This document shows positions 1-4,965 of a DNA stretch of 5,280 nucleotides, piece by piece (position 1 is the stretch's first letter; each line of letters starts with the position of its first letter). A program made the translations under genes and the position numbers. The notes under the pieces are model-generated. The model ran no database searches and was not told the origin of the DNA. It saw nothing but the letters and a program-made list of their open reading frames with translations. Source of the DNA: Candidatus Gastranaerophilales bacterium (GTDB taxonomy: Bacteria > Cyanobacteriota > Vampirovibrionia > Gastranaerophilales > Gastranaerophilaceae); contig JAJPXE010000107.1 in the NCBI GenBank assembly GCA_021205645.1, positions 1-5,280 of the forward strand, given 5' to 3'.

Positions 1-63
1 GTCTAGTGGTCAGGACGGCAGATTCTCATTCTGCAAACACGGGTTCAATTCCCGTTACCGCCG
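1..63 (+). tRNA. trnE: tRNA-Glu(CTC), 5' end cut by window edge
   Basis: The window opens inside the D-arm: GTC (1-3) pairs with GAC (14-16), and the D-loop carries the conserved GG (8-9). The anticodon stem GCAGA/TCTGC (18-22 / 30-34) closes the seven-base loop TTCTCAT, placing anticodon CTC at 25-27, which reads GAG glutamate codons. The T-arm is ACGGG-TTCAATT-CCCGT (39-55). The 3' acceptor strand TACCGCC is 56-62 and the discriminator G is 63. The first seven acceptor bases and positions 8-9 lie outside the window. CCA is not encoded, so it must be added after transcription. Six T residues (64-69) follow directly and may help end transcription. No second copy of the tRNA 3' end is visible, so nothing marks it as an integration site here. 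Confidence 0.93.
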
Positions 64-83
64 TTTTTTACGTTTAATTATCC

Positions 84-94
84 CGTTCTGAACG
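84..94. other. 11-bp palindrome CGTTCTGAACG between tRNA and DXS-like gene
   Basis: CGTTC and GAACG form a perfect 5-bp inverted repeat around a central T, about 95 bp upstream of the DXS-like start codon. The same 11-mer occurs at 2125-2135 near the start of the first dehydrogenase, where it is coding. It could be a small operator or a coincidence. No adjacent convincing promoter was found. Confidence 0.15.
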
Positions 95-147
95 TTTTAT
101 CAAAAAATATTAACTAGAAAGCTTACCTTAGAGCTGCTGTCAGGTTG

Positions 148-153
148 TAAAAT
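148..153 (+). promoter_or_regulatory. possible -10 box (TAAAAT) for the DXS-like gene
   Basis: TAAAAT matches the sigma-70 -10 consensus at five of six positions and is directly preceded by TG. No good -35 lies 16-18 bp upstream. Transcription would start near 160 and give a leader of about 30 nt containing the ribosome site AAGGAG (177-182). The rest of 64-189 shows no gene and no convincing terminator beyond the T run after the tRNA. Confidence 0.22.
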
Positions 154-189
154 GATTTTGCATATTAAAAATTTACAAGGAGAAGTTTT

Positions 190-1971
190 ATGATTTTAGA
201 TAAGATTAATACACCGAAAGATTTAAAAAGCTGTTCCATAGAGGAATTAAACACACTTTCGGATGAAATGAGAGAACTCATAATAAAAAAAGTCAACACA
301 ACAGGTGGTCACATGGGACCTAATCTGGGTATAATCGAATGTACTATTGCACTGCATTATGTGTTTAATTCACCTTATGACAAAATAGTGTTTGACGTAT
401 CACACCAATGTTATCCGCACAAGATTTTAACAGGACGGAAAGAGGGATTTACAAATCCTGAAAAGTATTATGAATACACCGGCTACACTGCCCCTGAAGA
501 AAGTGAACACGATATATTCAAAGTCGGCCACACCTCAACATCGGTGAGTCTTGCTGTCGGTCTGGCAAAATCACGTGATTTGAGGGGCGGTGATGAGAAT
601 ATTATTGCACTTATCGGCGACGGTTCGTTGAGCGGCGGAGAAGCTTATGAGGGTTTGAATAATGCAGCGGTGCTCGGCAGCAATATTATTATTATTGTTA
701 ATGATAACGATATGTCTATTGCACCTAATCAAGGCGGTTTGTACGATAATTTACGGCTGCTGCGTCAAACAAAAGGTAAAGCTGAATGCAACTTTTTCAA
801 ATCTCTGGGGTTTGATTATTACTATGTTGATGAGGGTAACAACATAGAAAAAATGATTGAAACTCTAAAATCCGTAAAAAACACCAACCATCCGGTCATT
901 GTTCATATCAGCACAATTAAAGGTCACGGTCTTGCTGCTGCTGAAGAAAACAAAGAGGCATTCCACTGGATTATGCCGGGAACATTGGATGAAAATAAAC
1001 CCGTTTTGCCTGTAAGCGAAAATTACAATACAATCACAACCGATTATATACTCGAGCATGCAAAACAGGACCGAACGATTATAGCGATTTCTCCTGCAAC
1101 TCCGGGAGCATACGGGTTCACACCTGATTTTAGAGCTAAACTCGGACAACAATATACCGATGTCGGTATAGCAGAAGAACATGCCGTTGCACTGGCATCA
1201 GCACTGGCAAAAAGTGGCGCCAAACCAATACTTTCAGTATTAAGCTCATTTATTCAGCGAACCTATGACCAGCTTTCGCAGGATTTATGCCTGAATAATT
1301 CACCCGTAACGCTTCTTATCCACTGGGGCGGACTGTCAGATGCCGATGCCACTCATCTGGGTGCTTTTGATATTCCGATACTCGGGAATATCCCTAATCT
1401 GGTTTATCTTGCACCAACCTGCAAAGAAGAATATCTTGCGATGCTGGATTGGTCTGTTTCACAAACTGATTATCCGGTTGCTGTAAGAGTTCCGTTCGGT
1501 CAATTCGTATCAACAGGGGTTAAGGATGATACGGATTATTCTATCCTCAACAGGTTTAAAATGGTTGAGCGCGGAAGTGATATAGCCATTATCGGTCTTG
1601 GAAACTTCTTTAAACTTGCAAAAGAAGTCAAAAATGAGATTAAATCAAGGTTCAAAATAGAATCAAGCTTAATCAATCCGAAATTTATTACAGGAATTGA
1701 TAAAGATATGTTGAATGAACTTAAATCAGACCACAGACTTGTTATAACTCTGGAGGACGGAATAATAGACGGCGGATTCGGTCAGAAGATTTCAGGTTTT
1801 TACGGAAATTCTGATATCAAAGTATTGAACTATGGCGGATTTAAGGAATTTACGGACAGAACCCCGATTTCAGAGTTATACACACGATATCATTTAACAA
1901 AAGAGCTTATCGCTGACGATATTGATAAATATTTAAAATGGGGTAAATGTATTGTGTTCCGGAGTTTGTAA
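190..1971 (+). CDS. DXS-like thiamine-diphosphate enzyme (divergent DXS paralogue)
   Basis: 593 aa, cytoplasmic. The start is ATG 190 behind AAGGAG (177-182) with a 7-nt spacer. Fold and motifs are those of 1-deoxy-D-xylulose-5-phosphate synthase: TGGH (38-41), FDVSHQCYPHKILTGR (68-83), GHTSTS (113-118), the ThDP/Mg motif GDG (143-145) with NDN (171-173), and the cofactor-activating Glu329 in IAEEH. Conserved Asp386 and His389 (DADATH) and the C-terminal transketolase domain (about 460-580) are present. Canonical DXS joins pyruvate and glyceraldehyde 3-phosphate into DXP for isoprenoid, thiamine and pyridoxal synthesis. Here, aligned from memory with E. coli DXS, Tyr392, Arg420 and Arg478 become Leu351, Trp379 and Phe436, and the Arg of the R-x-E-S-E motif becomes Pro102. 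A flexible segment after 183 is about 30 residues shorter. The acceptor is therefore probably not glyceraldehyde 3-phosphate, and I withhold the symbol dxs. The last ten residues appear to come from an inserted repeat. Family membership is sure; the exact reaction is not. Confidence 0.9.
   Translation: MILDKINTPKDLKSCSIEELNTLSDEMRELIIKKVNTTGGHMGPNLGIIECTIALHYVFNSPYDKIVFDVSHQCYPHKILTGRKEGFTNPEKYYEYTGYTAPEESEHDIFKVGHTSTSVSLAVGLAKSRDLRGGDENIIALIGDGSLSGGEAYEGLNNAAVLGSNIIIIVNDNDMSIAPNQGGLYDNLRLLRQTKGKAECNFFKSLGFDYYYVDEGNNIEKMIETLKSVKNTNHPVIVHISTIKGHGLAAAEENKEAFHWIMPGTLDENKPVLPVSENYNTITTDYILEHAKQDRTIIAISPATPGAYGFTPDFRAKLGQQYTDVGIAEEHAVALASALAKSGAKPILSVLSSFIQRTYDQLSQDLCLNNSPVTLLIHWGGLSDADATHLGAFDIPILGNIPNLVYLAPTCKEEYLAMLDWSVSQTDYPVAVRVPFGQFVSTGVKDDTDYSILNRFKMVERGSDIAIIGLGNFFKLAKEVKNEIKSRFKIESSLINPKFITGIDKDMLNELKSDHRLVITLEDGIIDGGFGQKISGFYGNSDIKVLNYGGFKEFTDRTPISELYTRYHLTKELIADDIDKYLKWGKCIVFRSL
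1940..1953 (+). repeat. repeat arm GGGGTAAATGTATT inside the end of the DXS-like gene
   Basis: This 14-mer is identical to 4302-4315 and, minus the first G, to 1992-2004. It lies within the last codons of the DXS-like gene, where family members normally end after a KYLK-like helix. It can pair with 2034-2042 as an alternative left arm of the following hairpin. The two-left-arm arrangement also occurs in the copy near 4283-4315. Confidence 0.7.
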
Positions 1972-1973
1972 GG

Positions 1974-2050
1974 TTATCACACCACCTGCAAGGGTAAATG
2001 TATTTCAATTTTCATCAATATGCATACCCCAATATTTACCCCCCTACACC
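1974..2050. repeat. palindromic intergenic repeat, copy 1
   Basis: GGGTAAAT (1992-1999) pairs perfectly with ATTTACCC (2034-2041). ATT (2002-2004) and AAT (2031-2033) extend the stem past a GT bulge. The left arm and following TTTCAAT match the copy near 4302-4320. Upstream TTATCAC (1974-1980) also precedes the second copy (4251-4257). It fills the gap between the DXS-like gene and the first dehydrogenase. The following T-rich tract (2053-2062) is too far from the stem for a standard intrinsic terminator. Exact borders are uncertain. Confidence 0.65.
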
Positions 2051-2063
2051 TGATTTTTATTTA

Positions 2064-2072
2064 TGTTAAAAT
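2064..2072 (+). promoter_or_regulatory. possible extended -10 promoter (TGTTAAAAT) before the dehydrogenase pair
   Basis: TG-T-TAAAAT fits the extended -10 pattern TGnTAtaaT, with five of six core matches. Transcription would begin near 2079, only about 14 nt before the start codon, leaving just room for the ribosome site. There is no good -35. A similar T-rich sequence ending in ATGTTA precedes the gene at 4441. If real, the dehydrogenases have their own promoter in addition to any readthrough from the DXS-like gene. Confidence 0.32.
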
Positions 2073-2080
2073 TAGGTTCA

Positions 2081-2085
2081 GAGGG
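2081..2085 (+). promoter_or_regulatory. ribosome binding site GAGGG deciding the start at 2093
   Basis: GAGGG is followed by a 7-nt spacer (AATAAAT) and ATG 2093. An in-frame ATG at 2063 lies in the T-rich tract, has no ribosome site, and would add ten residues upstream of the normal MRVAEI-type N-terminus of this family. The start at 2093 is therefore preferred. Confidence 0.75.
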
Positions 2086-2092
2086 AATAAAT

Positions 2093-3100
2093 ATGAGAGT
2101 TGCTGAAATAATTAATGATGAAATCGTTCTGAACGAACGAGAAAAAATAACACTTCAAGATAAAACAGGTGCAATAGTGAAAGTTATCGGCTGCGGACTA
2201 TGCGGCTCCGATATTGTTAAGTTTAGAGAACATATTTCTGAAAACGGAACTGTATTAGGGCATGAAATAGTTGCAGAAATCGTTGAGATTAACTCAAAGT
2301 CGGGTTTCAAAATCGGTGATAAAATTGTTTCATCACATCACATACCGTGTTTTAAATGTGTATATTGCAAAGGTGAAAGCTATTCAATGTGCGAGCATTT
2401 TAAGTCAACAAACATTATCCCCGGAGGATTTAGTGAATATGTATATTTAAGTGAAGAACATCTGTTGAATGTTGTTCATCTTGTGCCTAAAAATTTGAGC
2501 GATGTTGAAGTATCATTTTACGAACCTTTAGGCTGTTGTATCAGAGCGGTAAAACGGGCAAAGCTCTCACCGCTTTCAAATGTTGTTGTTATCGGTCTTG
2601 GAACAATAGGTCTGCTTATGGCACAAGCACTGAAAGCATATGGAATGAATGTATTTGCCTGCGATATTATTGATGAAAGAATTGAAAGAGCCGCTAAACT
2701 CGGAATAAACTCATTTAATTCTTCAAGCGTTGAAACAGCACATAACTATATTTATTCAAACACAAATAACATCGGAGCAGATTGTATTTTTATGACATCA
2801 GGTGCAGATACTGCCATACCGCTTGCACTTGAAACCGTCAGAGCAGGCGGGAAAATACTCGTATTTGCCAGCACCCCGAACAATACAGGTTATGCCAACA
2901 ATGAGATTTATTACAGAGAATTAACCGTTCTGGGAAGTTACTCTCCAAGACCTAAAGATCTGGAAATATCGCTCAAACTCCTTACTGACGGCGAGGTTAA
3001 AGTTAAGAATTTGTCTGTGATATACCCGATAGAAAAAATCCAACAGGCTTTTGATGATACAATATCAAACAGAATAATGAAAGCATATATAAAATTTTAA
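2093..3100 (+). CDS. zinc-dependent medium-chain alcohol/polyol dehydrogenase (first of pair)
   Basis: 335 aa, cytoplasmic, typical length for the sorbitol/threonine dehydrogenase branch of the MDR superfamily. Catalytic-zinc ligands are Cys37 (GLCGSD), His57-Glu58 (GHE) and Glu144 (YEPLG). Structural zinc is held by Cys86, Cys89, Cys92 and Cys100, with spacing C-x2-C-x2-C-x7-C. The Rossmann motif is GLGTIG (168-173). The second strand ends in Asp191 (VFACD), which favours NAD(H) because the acid contacts the adenosine ribose. Expected chemistry is reversible oxidation of a secondary alcohol, probably a polyol or sugar phosphate; the substrate cannot be read from sequence. The gene follows the DXS-like gene across a 121-bp gap holding a palindromic repeat. 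It ends nine bases before a second MDR gene, which suggests a shared transcript. Annotated homologues might be called L-threonine 3-dehydrogenase, sorbitol dehydrogenase or ribitol-5-phosphate dehydrogenase; I cannot choose between them. Confidence 0.9.
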   Translation: MRVAEIINDEIVLNEREKITLQDKTGAIVKVIGCGLCGSDIVKFREHISENGTVLGHEIVAEIVEINSKSGFKIGDKIVSSHHIPCFKCVYCKGESYSMCEHFKSTNIIPGGFSEYVYLSEEHLLNVVHLVPKNLSDVEVSFYEPLGCCIRAVKRAKLSPLSNVVVIGLGTIGLLMAQALKAYGMNVFACDIIDERIERAAKLGINSFNSSSVETAHNYIYSNTNNIGADCIFMTSGADTAIPLALETVRAGGKILVFASTPNNTGYANNEIYYRELTVLGSYSPRPKDLEISLKLLTDGEVKVKNLSVIYPIEKIQQAFDDTISNRIMKAYIKF

Positions 3101-3104
3101 GGGA
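3099..3104 (+). promoter_or_regulatory. ribosome site AAGGGA overlapping the upstream stop codon
   Basis: AAGGGA overlaps the TAA stop of the first dehydrogenase (3098-3100) and sits five bases before ATG 3110. The alternative ATG 3104 would abut or overlap this site with no spacer, so 3110 is the better start. The arrangement points to translational coupling of the two dehydrogenases. Confidence 0.7.
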
Positions 3105-3109
3105 TGATA

Positions 3110-4141
3110 ATGAAAGCTGTATTATTTTACGGACCTGAGAATATAAAATATGAAGATGTAAGAATACGTCCGCTTGCAAAAGGTGAGATACTTGTAAAAA
3201 TAAAATCCGCTCTGACATGCGGAACTGATGTCAAAACATACCGGCGCGGGCATCCTGTTCTGATAAAATCAATTCCGTCAGGGTTCGGTCATGAGTTTGC
3301 CGGAGTTGTAGAAAAAGTCGATGACGGAGTAGAGAATTTTAAACCCGGTGACAGAGTAGTTGCGGCAAATTCAGCACCCTGCGGAGAATGTTTTTTTTGC
3401 AGGCATGAAGAATATAATCTCTGTGAAAATTTAGATTTGTTAAACGGTGCTTATGCGGAATATATAATCATTCCGGAAAGAATTGTTCAAAAAAACACAC
3501 TGAGTATTCCTGATGATTTGAGTTTTGATAAAGCAGCATTTTGCGAACCTTTGGCAAATGTTGTTCACGGGGTAGAAAGAACAGAAATTAAATCAGGACA
3601 AACAGTAGGTATAATCGGAATAGGTCCAATCGGGTTAATGTTTGCGCGGCTGGCAAAATTGAAGGGTGCAAACGTTATCGTTGCTGGCAGAAATCCGCTT
3701 AAACTCCGTATGGCAGAGGAGTTTTCTCATGCCGATGAGATTATTGACCTAAAAAAATACCCTAACCCCGAAAAGATATTCAAGGAATTTACGGAAGAAA
3801 AAAAAGGGCTTGATGTGGCTGTTGAATGTGTTGGATTGCCGGAGATTTGGGAGAGAATATTCTCCTGCGTAAGACCGGGAGGAACGGTGCATTTCTTCGG
3901 CGGCTGTAAATCAGGCTCAACCGTGGCAATTGATACTACAAGAATGCATTACGGTGATATAAAATTGATGAGTGTTTTTCACCATACGCCGAAATATTTC
4001 AGACAAGCACTTGAATATATCAAATCAGGAGATGTTGAGGTTGAAAAACTTATAACCGATACTATTTCATTGAGAGATGTAGAATTTGCAATGAAACAGC
4101 ATATAGCGGGCAAAGCTGTAAAATACCTGATTAAACCGTAG
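3110..4141 (+). CDS. zinc-dependent medium-chain alcohol/polyol dehydrogenase (second of pair)
   Basis: 343 aa from ATG 3110 (MKAVLFYG), cytoplasmic, full length for an MDR enzyme. Catalytic-zinc ligands are Cys37 (LTCGTD), His61-Glu62 (GHE) and Glu146 (CEPLA). Structural zinc uses Cys91, Cys94, Cys97 and Cys105 in C-x2-C-x2-C-x7-C. The nucleotide-binding loop is GIGPIG (170-175). The second strand ends Gly193-Arg194 (VVAGRN) with no acidic residue, which leans towards NADP(H), unlike the preceding gene. It is a distant paralogue of that neighbour rather than a recent duplicate: the two share the MDR motifs and little else by eye. Two such enzymes of apparently opposite cofactor preference could oxidise and re-reduce an intermediate or act on successive steps. 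The substrate is unknown. Family assignment is firm; the partnership with the DXS-like enzyme is inferred from order and orientation. The gene ends with TAG. Confidence 0.9.
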   Translation: MKAVLFYGPENIKYEDVRIRPLAKGEILVKIKSALTCGTDVKTYRRGHPVLIKSIPSGFGHEFAGVVEKVDDGVENFKPGDRVVAANSAPCGECFFCRHEEYNLCENLDLLNGAYAEYIIIPERIVQKNTLSIPDDLSFDKAAFCEPLANVVHGVERTEIKSGQTVGIIGIGPIGLMFARLAKLKGANVIVAGRNPLKLRMAEEFSHADEIIDLKKYPNPEKIFKEFTEEKKGLDVAVECVGLPEIWERIFSCVRPGGTVHFFGGCKSGSTVAIDTTRMHYGDIKLMSVFHHTPKYFRQALEYIKSGDVEVEKLITDTISLRDVEFAMKQHIAGKAVKYLIKP

Positions 4142-4250
4142 ATTAATTCTTTGCGAACATGCTGCTGCTGTCTGTAACAGAAAATAAATGATTGCTTTTA
4201 AATAAATTATACAGGTGCGGTTTTGTACACTTTTTGGCTGTAATTTCACA
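4142..4250. other. non-coding stretch after the second dehydrogenase
   Basis: No supported gene is visible. The only plus-strand ATG readings seen here are ten codons or shorter and lack ribosome sites. The stretch is AT-rich with a short GCTGCTGCTG tract (4161-4170). That tract shares the 9-mer GCTGCTGTC with the leader of the DXS-like gene, probably by chance. No stem followed by a T run was found, so I cannot place a terminator for the dehydrogenase genes. Confidence 0.4.
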
Positions 4251-4366
4251 TTATCACCTCAGGAGTGAGGTGTAAGGGCTGAGGGGTAAATAGGGGTATA
4301 AGGGGTAAATGTATTTTCAATCCACCCAATATATTTACTCCTTACCCCTTACCTTTATTTACACTA
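4251..4366. repeat. palindromic intergenic repeat, copy 2 (long hairpin)
   Basis: The core 4299-4315 pairs with 4328-4344 over 17 bp, including two G-T wobbles, around a 12-base loop. GGGG (4293-4296) can add pairs with CCCC (4345-4348), and GTAAATA (4286-4292) with TATTTAC (4356-4362). The whole 4286-4362 stretch is therefore an imperfect palindrome. A short CACCTC/GAGGTG hairpin (4255-4260 / 4267-4272) lies at its left end. The arm GGGGTAAATGTATT is identical to 1940-1953 and nearly identical to 1992-2004. Wobble pairs kept in the stem hint at an RNA or single-stranded DNA fold. It could be a REP-like or MITE-like element; no transposase is present. Confidence 0.75.
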
Positions 4367-4376
4367 AACGTACGAT

Positions 4377-4407
4377 TTGATTTTTTATTTAAATGTTATC
4401 TTATAAG
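4377..4407 (+). promoter_or_regulatory. possible promoter region before the NPF-motif gene
   Basis: TTGATT (4377-4382) matches four of six -35 positions, and TATAAG (4402-4407) matches five of six -10 positions, but the 19-bp spacer is long. An alternative is an extended -10, TG-T-TATCTT (4394-4402), which corresponds in position to TG-T-TAAAAT before the first dehydrogenase. The shared T-rich context in both places gives some support for a real element. Confidence 0.3.
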
Positions 4408-4427
4408 AGTAGATTTACCTTATCAGG

Positions 4428-4433
4428 AAAGGA
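4428..4433 (+). promoter_or_regulatory. ribosome site AAAGGA deciding the start at 4441
   Basis: AAAGGA, preceded by another AGG, sits seven bases before ATG 4441. The longer in-frame reading from ATG 4393 has no ribosome site and would place its start codon inside the likely promoter, so 4441 is chosen. Confidence 0.7.
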
Positions 4434-4440
4434 TTATATA

Positions 4441-4965
4441 ATGGGAATTAAATCAATTATGGGTGCACAGTTAGGTGCGTTAAGTTTTAGAAGAACAACA
4501 ACAACAAATCCGTTTGAGCATAACAGTTTTAGAGGAAAATCGTTTACCGGCAGCGTATTACCGTTTGCGGATGTGTTTCAGGCAATAAAACCGGTTGAGG
4601 CAAAACCTGATAAGCTAAAAATGATTTCCGGTGCAGTTATCGGTGCAGTGTCTAATTTTAGGACAAGAATTACACAACCGGTTATTAATTTTGCTAACAG
4701 CGTAAAAGAAACCGTTTTAAGTGGTGTTAATACGTTTAAATCAGCAGGGAATACTATCGCTGAAATGGGTAAAAATGTACAAAACAGAGTTTCTCACATT
4801 TTCGATTCCGGTAAGGCGGCAGAAGAAACAAAAGAGGGTGTAAGAGTTCTGAGCATGAAACAAATTAATAACAAAGCATCCGTTCAAGACCTGAAAGCAG
4901 CATGGATTGCTGAGAATGGTAATACTGTATCAAATGAAATTAAATCAGGAAAGGCGGCTGCATAA
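4441..4965 (+). CDS. conserved-type hypothetical protein with N-terminal NPF/FRGKSFTG/ADVF segment
   Basis: 174 aa; function not recognised. The start is ATG 4441 behind AAAGGA with a 7-nt spacer. The N-terminal region, about residues 13-46, is rich in Ser, Thr, Arg and Phe and contains NPF (23-25), NSFRGKSFTG (28-37) and ADVF (43-46). From memory, similar 'NPF...SFKG...L.ADVF' segments recur at the front of otherwise unrelated proteins in gut Gastranaerophilales. This could be a localisation or docking tag, but that is inference. Residues about 60-125 look helical (VINFANSVKETVLSGVNTF and the following stretch), and 147-174 end in an Ala-rich tail. There is no signal peptide, no membrane segment and no catalytic motif. 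Its stop codon overlaps the next gene's start (TAATG), so the two products are probably made together and may interact. Confidence 0.75.
   Translation: MGIKSIMGAQLGALSFRRTTTTNPFEHNSFRGKSFTGSVLPFADVFQAIKPVEAKPDKLKMISGAVIGAVSNFRTRITQPVINFANSVKETVLSGVNTFKSAGNTIAEMGKNVQNRVSHIFDSGKAAEETKEGVRVLSMKQINNKASVQDLKAAWIAENGNTVSNEIKSGKAAA
4947..4954 (+). promoter_or_regulatory. ribosome site AGGAAAGG inside the upstream gene's last codons
   Basis: AGGAAAGG lies 10 nt before ATG 4965, with GGCGG (4953-4957) as a closer second choice. It sits within the coding end of the 4441 gene. Together with the one-base TAATG overlap, this suggests termination-reinitiation coupling. Confidence 0.55.

Noticed and set aside
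1..63. tRNA as an attachment site for an integrated island
   Set aside because: No integrase and no second copy of the tRNA 3' end are visible in the window.
662..847. 61-aa open frame inside the DXS-like gene
   Set aside because: It lies wholly in another frame of a strongly supported gene, has no ribosome site, and its hydrophobic start merely reflects the out-of-frame reading of an Ile/Val-rich strand.
865..1182. 105-aa reverse-strand open frame
   Set aside because: Antisense to conserved DXS-like coding sequence, with no recognisable motif; a shadow.
1992..2062. Repeat hairpin as an intrinsic terminator for the DXS-like gene
   Set aside because: The T-rich tract begins about 11 bases after the stem and is interrupted; a standard terminator has the T run immediately after the stem.
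3003..3218. 71-aa reverse-strand open frame across the dehydrogenase junction
   Set aside because: It spans the end of one supported gene and the start of the next on the opposite strand, with no family signal.
4161..4180. GCTGCTGCTG tract as a microsatellite or regulatory repeat
   Set aside because: Only about three units; too short to be meaningful.
4067..4249. 60-aa reverse-strand open frame at the end of the second dehydrogenase
   Set aside because: Mostly antisense to conserved coding sequence; low-complexity composition and no family resemblance.
1940..4366. Repeats as a CRISPR array
   Set aside because: Copies are few, unequal and palindromic, and are separated by genes; there are no regular spacers and no cas genes.
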